This document shows positions 1 to 7,902 of a stretch of 33,078 nucleotides of DNA, in pieces (the first letter of the stretch is position 1; each line of letters begins with the position of its first letter). The translations under genes were made by a program, and so were the position numbers. Origin of the DNA: an uncultured Eubacterium sp. (GTDB taxonomy: Bacteria; Bacillota; Clostridia; Peptostreptococcales; Anaerovoracaceae); contig URXI01000009.1 in NCBI GenBank assembly GCA_900551775.1, positions 1 to 33,078 of the forward strand. The letters are read 5' to 3'. Below the pieces are notes generated by a model. The model saw only the letters and a list, made by a program, of their open reading frames with translations. It was not told where the DNA came from and made no database searches.

Positions 1-24
1 CATGCGTCACGCCGGAATAGAAAT
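1..24 (-). other. Truncated leader downstream of riboswitch 1
   Basis: These bases lie between riboswitch 1 and the left edge. On the minus strand they end in a possible ATG at bases 3-1, but no Shine-Dalgarno sequence is close enough to support it as a start. The expression platform and the regulated gene must lie beyond the edge, so nothing can be said about that gene. Confidence 0.4.
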
Positions 25-192
25 AATTTTATGCAGGTCTCCTGGCTCTGGGATCGTCGCTTCATCTGCCTTCCCAGATAATCCAGTGGCATATGAGATG
101 AAACTCCTCCATTACAGTGGCGGGACCGCACAGGCATCTAACCTGTTTCCCTCTTAGCCTTTTATCCAAACAGATAAAAGGAACATAAAATT
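25..192 (-). promoter_or_regulatory. Cobalamin riboswitch 1
   Basis: On the minus strand this contains the hallmark blocks of the AdoCbl-type riboswitch in order: the AGAGGGAA block, the core with GGTCCCGCCACTGTAA, and the closing GCCAGGAGACCTGCAT box. The outer P1 helix is visible as the complementary ends at 25-33 and 184-192. It controls a minus-strand gene beyond the left edge. Class assignment is from recognised consensus; which corrinoid it prefers cannot be read here. Confidence 0.95.
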
Positions 193-210
193 GTATTGAT
201 TTACTACTTC

Positions 211-239
211 ATTATATTGCAGATTGTCCCCAAAGTCAA
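211..239 (-). promoter_or_regulatory. Sigma-A promoter P1 for riboswitch 1
   Basis: The minus strand shows TTGACT (239-234), a 17-base spacer and TATAAT (216-211). The -35 box overlaps the TGA stop codon of the preceding cysteine-rich protein gene (238-236), so there is no room for a terminator between that gene and this promoter. Confidence 0.8.
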
Positions 240-802
240 ACCTTTTCGCGCAGAGTTTTATGGAATTCCATCAGTTTTTCCATCATGTGATCGTAGTTCT
301 CTCTCTTATGCGGGACCATGCAGCCGCTGCAGTCTTTGACGCCGTTATCCAGATAGAGGAAGTTGCCGCCGCAGTCCCTGCCCATGGCATAAAGCGGGCA
401 ATAGCAGAAAATACAGTTATAATTTTCTTCATCTACTGTTCTGTGACAGGGAAAGTACTCGCAGCTTTTGTGACTAAAAAATTTGTATTCCGACGCGTCT
501 TCACAGAACCCCTTATCATTGATTCCGTATAAGCAGTAGCACTCGTAGCTCTCCCCCATATAGATCCAAACATTTTCCCCCATTTCGATGCGTTCATCAA
601 AGACCAAATCCGGAATAAAGAGCTTGATTGACGTTCTTTTCTTCCCCTTTAGAACGAGTCCTTCTTTCGTGGGATATGCGTCAAACTCTTCAATTTTCTG
701 TCTCAGATTTTCGATTCCAGTCTCTTTGGAGAAGTTGTCAACAAATTCGTCGACATTTGCATAGACCACATTGTTGGGATTCTTAAACCAACTCAGATTC
801 AT
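236..802 (-). CDS. Cysteine-rich small-domain (PF04071-type) protein, B12-regulated
   Basis: A 188-residue soluble protein without signal peptide or membrane segment. Residues about 106-173 match the cysteine-rich small domain family (probable metal-binding), with the pattern SCEYFPCH, NCIFCYCPLY, DCGGNF and KDCSGCMVPH. There are 11 cysteines in total, at 88, 90, 100, 114, 119, 130, 133, 135, 144, 158 and 161. The N-terminal 100 residues are not recognised. The start at 802 was chosen because GAAAGGAG lies 10 bases upstream and follows directly on the riboswitch 2 terminator; a longer reading would run through the riboswitch. It is the only gene of its transcription unit, so B12 control is clear. 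Family members often occur near cobalamin genes (recollection); a metal- or corrinoid-handling role is inference and the reaction is unknown. Confidence 0.85.
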   Translation of the reverse strand: MNLSWFKNPNNVVYANVDEFVDNFSKETGIENLRQKIEEFDAYPTKEGLVLKGKKRTSIKLFIPDLVFDERIEMGENVWIYMGESYECYCLYGINDKGFCEDASEYKFFSHKSCEYFPCHRTVDEENYNCIFCYCPLYAMGRDCGGNFLYLDNGVKDCSGCMVPHKRENYDHMMEKLMEFHKTLREKV

Positions 803-820
803 AATATGTAATCTCCTTTC

Positions 821-850
821 AAAAAAAAGACTGCGGCCAAGGCCACAGTC
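821..850 (-). terminator. Riboswitch 2 expression-platform terminator
   Basis: Minus strand: GACTGTGGCC-TT-GGCCGCAGTC (850-829) followed by eight T (828-821), ending just before the ribosome site of the cysteine-rich protein gene. The position between aptamer and start codon indicates transcriptional OFF control by bound cobalamin. Confidence 0.9.
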
Positions 851-902
851 CGTATTATACTGATCATCGATTTTCCTAATCGGTTCTCCGCCGCAAGGAA
901 AC

Positions 903-1064
903 ATTCTATGCAGGTCTCCTGGCTCTGGAATCTGCGTCTCATCCGCCTTCCCAGTGATAACCAGTGGCATATACGATGAAACTCCTCCATTACAGTGGCG
1001 GGACCGCGCAGGATTTACACCTGCTTCCCTCTTAGCTTCTCCAAGGCGGAGAAGAACATAGAAC
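903..1064 (-). promoter_or_regulatory. Cobalamin riboswitch 2
   Basis: Canonical minus-strand cobalamin aptamer: AGAGGGAAGCAGGTG, core GCGGTCCCGCCACTGTAA, then GCCAGGAGACCTGCATAG. The P1 arms are at 904-910 and 1057-1063. It sits upstream of the cysteine-rich small-domain protein gene and is followed by the terminator at 821-850. Confidence 0.96.
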
Positions 1065-1090
1065 GCAACTATTCAGTTCTTACAGAGATT

Positions 1091-1119
1091 AGTATATCAG
1101 TATCAAAAATCCTTGTCAA
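1091..1119 (-). promoter_or_regulatory. Sigma-A promoter P2 for riboswitch 2
   Basis: Minus strand TTGACA (1119-1114), 17-base spacer, TATACT (1096-1091), about 25 bases upstream of the riboswitch. The remaining stretch 1120-1227 up to the next gene's stop shows no clear terminator or other feature. Confidence 0.85.
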
Positions 1120-1227
1120 TATGCTCCGATAAAAGATTCGTCATGCTGTGCGTGCATCTTGATGTGTTTATCGTTAACTCTGTTCAATCCTCCAGGGAAA
1201 TAATGAAATACGCACAATGTGTGGTAA

Positions 1228-1869
1228 TTATCCAATTTCTATGACCGATCTGCTGCCAAAGTCCATTATCTCTCCCAAATCAAACTCTAGCTTCTGCTTA
1301 AATACCGGACCGTCTACAGCAATCGTATGATACTCCCCATTTTCACCGCATAAGTCGATTCCATGTGCAGCCATGACTTCCGCAGTTTCATCACTCAGGG
1401 CTTTACCCAAAAGTTCTTTGGGCAGCAACTGATTATTCACAGACTTGATGATGCAGCAGAATCCCTTATCAATAATTTCTTTGACGACTGCGCTGCGGCC
1501 TTGCTGCCAAAGGGGAAATTCCGCTTTGATTCCTGCATTTTCACAGCGCGCCTCACACCACTGCCGGTTATTCTCGATGTCGATATCTCCGAACCCTGCG
1601 ATTTCTGCGCCTCGTTTTTTGGCCTCTGCCAATCCTTTTTCAAAGGCTATGTGATATTCCTCTCCCTTTGATGGACACAATATCAAGGGAATGTCCAAGG
1701 CTTTTGAAAACTTGTCCAAAAGCTTGTAGTCGGCACCGTGGAACCAGGATCGATCCAGTTCCTCGTTGACCATGACCAAAAGGCCCACAGGTTCGTTGCC
1801 CGCCTCTATTAACTTGTACAAAGCAAGGGTGCTGTCCTTGCCGCAGCTGTATGACATTACAAATTTCAT
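1228..1869 (-). CDS. Dph6/MJ0570-like PP-loop ATP pyrophosphatase
   Basis: A 213-residue protein of the adenine-nucleotide alpha-hydrolase family (COG2102, diphthine-ammonia ligase-like). The PP-loop SYSCGKDSTLAL is at the N-terminus. The family-typical GFGDIDIENNRQWCE segment lies mid-protein, and the C-terminal CGENGEYHTIAVDGP signature is intact. The archaeal/eukaryotic homologue amidates diphthine on EF-2; bacteria lack diphthamide, so the bacterial substrate is unknown. An ATP-dependent amidation or adenylation is the family expectation only. The start at 1869 is preceded by GGAGAG at suitable spacing. It has its own promoter and no riboswitch, although it sits between two B12-controlled units; a B12 link is suggested only by location. 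Confidence 0.85.
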   Translation of the reverse strand: MKFVMSYSCGKDSTLALYKLIEAGNEPVGLLVMVNEELDRSWFHGADYKLLDKFSKALDIPLILCPSKGEEYHIAFEKGLAEAKKRGAEIAGFGDIDIENNRQWCEARCENAGIKAEFPLWQQGRSAVVKEIIDKGFCCIIKSVNNQLLPKELLGKALSDETAEVMAAHGIDLCGENGEYHTIAVDGPVFKQKLEFDLGEIMDFGSRSVIEIG

Positions 1870-1906
1870 CTTCCAAATCTCTCCGTTCCTGACTGCTTTT
1901 CTTTCA

Positions 1907-1935
1907 AGTATATCAGCAGCAAAAAAACTGGTCAA
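1907..1935 (-). promoter_or_regulatory. Sigma-A promoter of the Dph6-like gene
   Basis: Minus strand TTGACC (1935-1930), 17-base spacer, TATACT (1912-1907). The leader to the start codon is only about 30 bases, so no aptamer can be present. Confidence 0.75.
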
Positions 1936-1984
1936 GGGATTTCATTTTTTTAAATTCTAATATCACCGTTGAGGTATCTTATGT

Positions 1985-2021
1985 TATAAAAATGAGAGAC
2001 AGTCCGATAGTCTGTCTCTCG
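1985..2021 (-). terminator. Terminator of the 1529-residue surface protein unit
   Basis: A perfect 9-bp stem, GAGAGACAG/CTGTCTCTC (2020-1994), with a 9-base loop is followed on the minus strand by ATTTTTAT. It closes the riboswitch 3 transcription unit. Confidence 0.9.
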
Positions 2022-2034
2022 TTTTAAACAATTG

Positions 2035-2640
2035 CTATTTTGCCGTTCTGTAAACTGCATTCGACCACTTGGTATAGACCTTTTTCCCATCAATGGTCCG
2101 ATAGCCTCTCACTTTATAGTAATATCTAGTTCCCTTCTTTAAGTTCTTCGTATTCTTATATGAATGCTTTTTCGTCGTCATGTATTTTTTGAAGCCGGTC
2201 GTCTTTTTCATCGAACGGTATACCTGGTAGCCGTCCACCTTGTAACCTGCAGACTTTTTCCAGCTTACCCTGATATAACCCTTCCCGCTTACAGCGGAGG
2301 CTTTGACCGTCGTCTTCTTTACACCAACATCTACAGAATTAGCTTTTGCCGTTCTGATTCCCAGGTTGGACCACTTGGTATAATAGGTCTTACCTTCAAT
2401 CTTGCGGTATCCTCTCACCTTGTAGTAGTACCTTGTACCTTTCTTCAAATTAGCTTCATTTCTATATGACGTCTTCTTGGTCGTGTCGTACTTCTTGAAC
2501 CCTGTCGTTTTTTTGGTCGACCTGTAAATCTGATAGCCGTCCACCTTGTAACCCTTGGATTTGGTCCAGGTCAGCGTAATGTAGCGCTTTGCCGCCGTGG
2601 TCTTCAGTTTTAGGGTAGTATCTTGAACACCTTTCTTAAT
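2035..2640 (-). repeat. Tandem fibronectin-III-like modules (two copies)
   Basis: The 3' end of the 1529-residue gene encodes two adjacent, closely similar ~95-residue modules (about residues 1333-1426 and 1438-1529). Each carries GYKVDGYQ(I/V)YRS, a TGFKKY-TTKK segment, LKKGTRYYYKVRGYR and TKWSN. The same module ends three other proteins here (genes at 12262, 9258 and 10569). It is strongly Lys/Tyr-rich. Confidence 0.85.
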
Positions 2641-5600
2641 GCGTTCTGTCTTCTCTTCGTCTGTTTCTTCGCCCTGCGCTTTAATTGCAGCATCAATTAC
2701 CGATTCTTCAGCGACCACAAACGCTGACAGATGATTCGTCTCAAATTGGTAGTAGGATTTAGTATCTACGGTAACAACCTTACCCTCTATCTTTGAGAGT
2801 TTCCCCTCATCACTCATGTAAGCTGCTGCCAGGTTTTTACCCTTCAGTTTCTCTGATATTGGCAAGCTAAGTTTCAGCTTATTTTCTCCAAAGCGCTTAA
2901 TCTGCTTATCGCCGGACAAGATAGTCACTTCCGTAATTGCTGCATCTTCGCCCAACAACGCTTTCTGTTCATCAGTAGCTTTTTTCTTTTCGAGAACAAT
3001 CTTTATTGTCGTGCCTTCCCCTGCGGTTGCGACTGCTTTCATGGTCTTTCTATCCAAACTTACGTTACCAGCAGGTGTTACCACGTTAAGAGCTGCATCG
3101 GTCTTGTCTGCAATCTCTGCCAAGGACGCCTTTGGAATCTCCAAAGAAATCTTGTCAGCGTTTTCTGCTCCTACAACATGAAGCTTGATGTTCGTCGCCT
3201 CATTTTTTGTCGCAGACTCGATCAGCTTGTCGATAGCAGAGGATGTAATTGTAGAAGAAGCCTCACCGTCTTTAACCGTGGATGTTATATCCTGGGATAC
3301 CGTCGGTTTGTCCGCTTCCTGCCACTTATCAGAACCTTCTTCTTTCGTGTAGTCGTCTGTGTAGTGGAAGACAATAGTGTCACCCTTACTTAAGAACTGT
3401 TCGCTAACACCTAATTCTGGATGCTTTCCGTTAAGAGTATATAGCCAACCAGAATTCTGACCGTTCGTAAATTCTGCGAGAGTTGTTCCATCATATGTAA
3501 CCGAGTTAACATAGTTACCGCTCGGATTAGAAAAGCTCAGGCCTGAGTTCTGCTCCTGTACTATCTGCATTAAGTCCCATACGGTAGCATTAACAGAAAC
3601 CTCATAGGATTTCTGACTGATCCATGTTGTCAGATTTCCTGCTGATAAGGTATGTGTCGTTGCACTATCATGTACACTGTCTCCCATTAAGGTAAAGTAT
3701 ACCGTTATATTTGGATTATCAGGATCTACCTTTTCAAGTACCGTTACTGTAATGTCAGTTTTTGCATCACCATAGGCAAGTGTAACAGTCTGTTTCGCTC
3801 GGGTATTTTTATCATAACCGGTTACTGTAATGTCTTTCGCCTCTGGATTGGTAACGTCTCCATTTGTCCATTGAGCGGTGAATGTTGCCCCTGAAAGATC
3901 CAATTCATCCCCTATATAATATGTAGTTTTATAGTCACCGGAAACGGCCAGCTCATAGCAAATTTTAGCAGGCATTTCATCCGTTGCTTTTGCCAGAGAA
4001 TCCTTGTCCTTGCCTAATGGGTCGTCTGTACGGTTTGAGGCTGCCTTCCAAATGCATCCATTTACTGGCGGGCATTTGTCAGTACCTTTCTCTGTACTAA
4101 AGTAAACCGTTCCATCTACAGAAGTCGGGTTTTTATAATTGGTATCTACATATTTTATTGAACCAATGCCTTTGGCAGCACCGCAACTAGTGGTATAAAA
4201 GTTTCCTGCAATATTATCAAGCTTATTTATGCCATTATAGTATCCGATAATACCGCCGACATTTTCATTGCCGCTTACGCTTCCTGTAAATGTGTTTCCA
4301 ACAAAAGAAGAGGCATTCCATGTATGTGCCACAAAAACATCTCCGCCAAGAATGCCGCCGACATTTTTGTTTCCTTTTACAGTCCCTTCCACAGAGCAGT
4401 TCTTAACTGTAATATGCGCTCCATTGGGGGCCGAATTGTTCACATAACCACCGCCGACAATGCCTCCAACGTTTTCATCACCGCTTACGTTTCCAGTAAA
4501 TGAACAATTTTTTACCTCACATATGCCAAGTGCATTATCTCTTGCGCCAAGCATGCCGCCGACATAGTTTTTGCCTTTCACCGTAGCCTTGCTTGTGCAG
4601 TTTTCAATGGTTCCCTGCATTCGACCAGCAAAGGAACCAATCATAGTCTGATCTGCATTATAGCCGATGGTAACACCTTCTTCGATGGTGCAGTTACGAA
4701 TTGTTACAACAAAATCTGCAGAACAGCCGGCAAATCCATTTGTGGAAATCTCGGCGCCAATTAACCCGGACTTCTTTGTCTGTGTCTTCGTTTTCAGGGT
4801 TACATTATCTATGACAATTGCATTTCCGCTTAAATCCACACCTGAATAGTTATTGACTAATCCGTATCCATCAATTTTTTCACCATAGAGATTCAGGTTT
4901 TTGACGGTAGCACCTTTGACATAACCCAGTAAAGGTTTGCTTCCTGATGGAATCGTCAATTGCTTACCGTTACCATCAATATTGCCTGAAAATGCGTTTA
5001 AATTTTCGCCCTTTTTAATGTCGTTCGTTCCATCTTTTGTAACACCGATTGGGGTCCACTCTGCTGGAAGAGTAATTGCATCCACATCATCAGAGAAAAT
5101 GAAGTAAATATTCTCCAGACTAATTCCGCTTTCGTTTACCAGCTTTTGTATTGCGGATAAATCCTTACTAGTCTCTAATATATACGGTTCATCTTTAGTG
5201 CCTTTCCCCCCGTTCGTAAAGATTTTATCCAATTCTTGTTCTTTTATAGTCACTTTGGCACGATTAGAGTCCATCGATGCGGTAAGCTCATTTATCGTGT
5301 TCGTTACCTTGCAGTAATAATAGAATTCGCCGCTTTCTAAAGTGTCCGGGGTATAAGTAGTTTTCGTTTCACCCTCTATTAGTTCTCCTGCTTCGTCTAC
5401 ATTGGCAGCTTTATACCATTGGTAAGACAATGTTCCGCCATCCGCTCTTTTTGCAGTAACAAATAATGCCTCAGCCTTTTCCCCCTGTCCATAGGTTGCC
5501 TCCGTTACAGGCTGTTTTGTAATTTCCGGTGTCGCAGCACTTGTCGCCGTAATCTTGATATTCGCCGCATTGCTGTATAACGTATAGGTTTTTCCATTAA

Positions 5601-6624
5601 CTATATATGTAACACTGCATTTATAAAAATTGCCTATTCCACTTGTTCCATAAGTAGTTGGAGGTTTGTAGGAGGCTGTAGTTTCACCAGCAATTTTAGT
5701 CATATTATTTGGCTTTGTGGTCTTAGCGGCAACCTTGTGCCACTGATAGGATAACGCTCCCTCTCCTTCTGTATGTACTGCTACAGTTAAAGGCTCACTC
5801 TCTGCCCCCTGTACATAGGTACTCGCACTTGTCTTGAGGTTTGTTGTAAAATATGGTACGTAGTCAATCTCCGTTTTCTTCAGTGTTAAAGTATACGTTG
5901 TACTTTCAAAGCCGTCAGTACTTACTACAATAGGGATCTCCATTTTACCCTCATCATTCCAGACCGGCGTTATTTGGGCTTCCTCCCCATCGACTCCGTT
6001 CACAGTAACATCTGCATTTCCAGCACTCTGCGTTTTTACTGTAATTTCTGTAACGGACTGTGGAATCTCTGCTGAATAGCTGAGAGTATCATAAGAAAAA
6101 ACGGGTTCTATATCTCGTGTATTCCCATTATTGTCCTTTAATTCCAGGCCTGTTAAAAACTGTTGATACTTGATGTGAATTGTATATGTTTTCTGAACCG
6201 TATCCTCGTCCTTTATCTGGATTTCCAAGGTTTTCACATCCTTGTCCAAAAAAGTCCCAAGCTTTGCAAAGTTTTCCGAGGATAGATCGGCGGTTTCTCC
6301 CCCTTGTATACCTGGATATTTTGCAATTACTTTTACATCCTTTGACAGGTTGTCTCCTTGATATTTAACCTGGAGTCTTCCTCCAGCGGCAAAATGCCAA
6401 GGCAGCTCAATATCATACTCTGTCTTTTCCTGGTTAAATTCTTCCGTTAAGGTAATATCTTTTGGCACAAAATTCTGCCCATCAGTTAATTGAATCTCTA
6501 TACCACTAATATCGTTCTGCAACACTTCCTGAGGTTCTGGAACATCGCTTGCCATGACCTGAATTGGAAGCATGGAAAGAATCAGTGCAAACACAGCAAT
6601 TATACTTATTACTTTCTTTCTCAT
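2035..6624 (-). CDS. 1529-residue secreted multidomain surface protein with DUF4430
   Basis: A signal peptide (about residues 1-26) is followed by, roughly: two cadherin-like beta-sandwich domains (35-250), two Ig-like domains (255-462), and a right-handed beta-helix of GLUG-type repeats (470-880, many NVGG(I/M)(V/L)G turns). Then come a Big-type domain (888-965), DUF4430 (970-1095, with NSGWLYTLNG), a ~200-residue domain of the kind that often precedes SLH domains in Firmicute S-layer proteins (1100-1310), and two fibronectin-III-like modules to the end. There is no LPXTG, SLH or lipobox. It is the last gene of the riboswitch 3 unit, after an attenuator-like hairpin. Two ATGs are adjacent; GGGAG is 5 bases from the second (6624) and only 2 from the first (6627). 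The likely job is a long surface tether presenting a corrinoid-binding beta domain (inference). Confidence 0.85.
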   Translation of the reverse strand: MRKKVISIIAVFALILSMLPIQVMASDVPEPQEVLQNDISGIEIQLTDGQNFVPKDITLTEEFNQEKTEYDIELPWHFAAGGRLQVKYQGDNLSKDVKVIAKYPGIQGGETADLSSENFAKLGTFLDKDVKTLEIQIKDEDTVQKTYTIHIKYQQFLTGLELKDNNGNTRDIEPVFSYDTLSYSAEIPQSVTEITVKTQSAGNADVTVNGVDGEEAQITPVWNDEGKMEIPIVVSTDGFESTTYTLTLKKTEIDYVPYFTTNLKTSASTYVQGAESEPLTVAVHTEGEGALSYQWHKVAAKTTKPNNMTKIAGETTASYKPPTTYGTSGIGNFYKCSVTYIVNGKTYTLYSNAANIKITATSAATPEITKQPVTEATYGQGEKAEALFVTAKRADGGTLSYQWYKAANVDEAGELIEGETKTTYTPDTLESGEFYYYCKVTNTINELTASMDSNRAKVTIKEQELDKIFTNGGKGTKDEPYILETSKDLSAIQKLVNESGISLENIYFIFSDDVDAITLPAEWTPIGVTKDGTNDIKKGENLNAFSGNIDGNGKQLTIPSGSKPLLGYVKGATVKNLNLYGEKIDGYGLVNNYSGVDLSGNAIVIDNVTLKTKTQTKKSGLIGAEISTNGFAGCSADFVVTIRNCTIEEGVTIGYNADQTMIGSFAGRMQGTIENCTSKATVKGKNYVGGMLGARDNALGICEVKNCSFTGNVSGDENVGGIVGGGYVNNSAPNGAHITVKNCSVEGTVKGNKNVGGILGGDVFVAHTWNASSFVGNTFTGSVSGNENVGGIIGYYNGINKLDNIAGNFYTTSCGAAKGIGSIKYVDTNYKNPTSVDGTVYFSTEKGTDKCPPVNGCIWKAASNRTDDPLGKDKDSLAKATDEMPAKICYELAVSGDYKTTYYIGDELDLSGATFTAQWTNGDVTNPEAKDITVTGYDKNTRAKQTVTLAYGDAKTDITVTVLEKVDPDNPNITVYFTLMGDSVHDSATTHTLSAGNLTTWISQKSYEVSVNATVWDLMQIVQEQNSGLSFSNPSGNYVNSVTYDGTTLAEFTNGQNSGWLYTLNGKHPELGVSEQFLSKGDTIVFHYTDDYTKEEGSDKWQEADKPTVSQDITSTVKDGEASSTITSSAIDKLIESATKNEATNIKLHVVGAENADKISLEIPKASLAEIADKTDAALNVVTPAGNVSLDRKTMKAVATAGEGTTIKIVLEKKKATDEQKALLGEDAAITEVTILSGDKQIKRFGENKLKLSLPISEKLKGKNLAAAYMSDEGKLSKIEGKVVTVDTKSYYQFETNHLSAFVVAEESVIDAAIKAQGEETDEEKTERIKKGVQDTTLKLKTTAAKRYITLTWTKSKGYKVDGYQIYRSTKKTTGFKKYDTTKKTSYRNEANLKKGTRYYYKVRGYRKIEGKTYYTKWSNLGIRTAKANSVDVGVKKTTVKASAVSGKGYIRVSWKKSAGYKVDGYQVYRSMKKTTGFKKYMTTKKHSYKNTKNLKKGTRYYYKVRGYRTIDGKKVYTKWSNAVYRTAK

Positions 6625-6649
6625 CATTTCTCCCTATAAGCAAAGAAAC

Positions 6650-6682
6650 GAACAAGCCGCTGTACTGGACAGCAGCTTGTTC
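6650..6682 (-). terminator. Intercistronic hairpin, possible partial terminator
   Basis: A 14-bp stem (one G-T pair) with a 5-base loop lies in the 70-base gap between the two genes of the riboswitch 3 unit. On the minus strand it is followed by GTTTCTTTG, a weak T-tract. It probably lowers expression of the large downstream gene or stabilises the upstream message. Confidence 0.65.
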
Positions 6683-6697
6683 TGTCATAGCTATAAC

Positions 6698-7372
6698 TTA
6701 CTCGGTCCAAGCGGATCCTGTATCCCAAGTCATATCATATGGGCTGACATCAAATATGATTTCCATGCCATCTACCAATTTAATGTTGCTGGTATATCCG
6801 CTGGCTGCTGTCATGGTTCCGTCAGCATACTTATACGCTACGTTCCATCCAGTACCTGTTGAGCGACCCCATTTATTTCCATTCTCGCCCTTAAAATAGG
6901 TTGTTGCGTTGGACTCAAGCGGATAATTGACGATGTTGGAAATATAGCCGCCATTTGGTGTTGTCCAGCTGTCCCATCCGCCTACGACGGTAGGATTTCC
7001 ACTTTCATCTTCATTGGAGTAATTATCCCAAACTGCCGCAATAATTGCATCGATGACGGTTGCATCACCTGCTTGTGGATCAGTGACACCTGCTGGTAAG
7101 TAAACCGATTTCAAGTTCATATTGCTGATATAGTAATCAACTGTTGCTATATCTACATTATAGTTTGAAATCTGTGTAGGCAGCTGTGCATTAGCAAAGC
7201 CTTTGCCCGTATAATTACCAGATGTATCAAAGTTACCATAGGTAACGGATACCTTTACGGACGGATCCGCTGTACTTGCAAACGATGTTGTTGTCATAGC
7301 AAACAGCATTGCCATGGTCATTACCATTGCCATCATCATGGCAATGACTCTTCTTGAACGTTTTTTAGTCAT
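6698..7372 (-). CDS. Small secreted DUF4430 protein
   Basis: A 224-residue protein with a methionine-rich signal peptide (about residues 1-33, ending SFAS). The rest is a single compact, beta-rich, cysteine-free secreted domain. Its C-terminal half (about 110-215) resembles DUF4430 (transcobalamin C-terminal-like): GTGWNVAYKY followed by an IKLVDGMEIIFDVSPY strand pair matches the family's GW-Y-NG ... L-DGD-I pattern, but divergently. The start at 7372 was chosen for AAAGGAGG placed 5 bases upstream. First gene behind riboswitch 3. It has no anchor, so it may be released or bind a partner such as the large protein encoded just downstream. Corrinoid binding is inferred. Confidence 0.8.
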   Translation of the reverse strand: MTKKRSRRVIAMMMAMVMTMAMLFAMTTTSFASTADPSVKVSVTYGNFDTSGNYTGKGFANAQLPTQISNYNVDIATVDYYISNMNLKSVYLPAGVTDPQAGDATVIDAIIAAVWDNYSNEDESGNPTVVGGWDSWTTPNGGYISNIVNYPLESNATTYFKGENGNKWGRSTGTGWNVAYKYADGTMTAASGYTSNIKLVDGMEIIFDVSPYDMTWDTGSAWTE

Positions 7373-7579
7373 TTTGACCTCCTTTGTCTTCCAGAGCAAA
7401 ATGCTCTTTCTACGTTATCAAAGAACCTCAACGAAATTGCTGCGGTTCTGCTAAAGAGTGGCCACTCTTTTTATATGTAAGCAGTCCCCCTGAACGTGGA
7501 TTGCTGTACAAACTAATATATGCGCGGCATTCTTTTTGCCGTCTGTCCGGTCTCAATTGTCCAGCGTTCTTTCAGTCAA
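7373..7579 (-). other. Structured untranslated leader after riboswitch 3
   Basis: About 200 bases between the riboswitch terminator and the start codon carry no gene. They hold a perfect 18-base palindrome (7453-7470, AAAGAGTGG and its complement), an AGAACC/GGTTCT hairpin (7425-7449) and an AGAGC/GCTCT hairpin (7393-7407) just upstream of the ribosome site. These may stabilise or tune the message; no known motif is recognised. Confidence 0.6.
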
Positions 7580-7613
7580 ACAAAAACGGACTATGGCAAA
7601 TAGCCATAGTCCG
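7580..7613 (-). terminator. Riboswitch 3 expression-platform terminator
   Basis: Minus strand CGGACTATGG and its complement form a 10-bp stem (7613-7587) followed by five T. It lies between aptamer and gene and implies OFF control by cobalamin. Confidence 0.9.
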
Positions 7614-7666
7614 TATTAACTGACAAATCTCTTTCCATCCTCGTCGTTTCTCCGCCGACTAAGAAT

Positions 7667-7836
7667 CGAATTATGCAGGTCTCCTGACTCGTGGATCATC
7701 GTCCTTCTCTCCCTTCCCGGTTTCCCCAGTGGGTGGCTGTGCCTTAGAGAAGAACTCCTCATTTACAGTGGCGGGACCGTGCAGGACTTACACCTGCTTC
7801 CCTCTTAGCTCCTCCTTAAGAGGAGAACATAAAACG
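7667..7836 (-). promoter_or_regulatory. Cobalamin riboswitch 3
   Basis: Minus-strand aptamer with AGAGGGAAGCAGGTG, CGGTCCCGCCACTGTAA and GTCAGGAGACCTGCATAA blocks in the correct order and spacing. It precedes the small DUF4430 protein gene and the 1529-residue surface protein gene. Confidence 0.96.
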
Positions 7837-7864
7837 CCGATATGTAATTGTTTTCAGTGTCTTC

Positions 7865-7893
7865 ATTCTATCACTATACTAACATAAAATCAA
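7865..7893 (-). promoter_or_regulatory. Sigma-A promoter P3 for riboswitch 3
   Basis: Minus strand TTGATT (7893-7888), 17-base spacer, TAGAAT (7870-7865). It begins 10 bases after the stop codon of the upstream operon and no terminator lies between, so transcripts from P4 may read into riboswitch 3. Confidence 0.65.
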
Positions 7894-7902
7894 CACAATT
7901 TT

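Noticed and set aside
224..532. Plus-strand reading frame opposite the cysteine-rich protein gene
   Set aside because: No ribosome site and no recognisable domain; the minus-strand frame encodes a known cysteine-rich domain. The same applies to the other plus-strand frames opposite the large genes.
803..970. In-frame extension of the cysteine-rich protein up to base 970
   Set aside because: It would translate the terminator and the 3' end of riboswitch 2; a good ribosome site precedes the ATG at 802.
4200..4760. Repeat-dense DNA within the surface genes as a CRISPR array
   Set aside because: The periodicity is the coding of GLUG beta-helix turns, with variable spacing and no conserved palindromic repeat.
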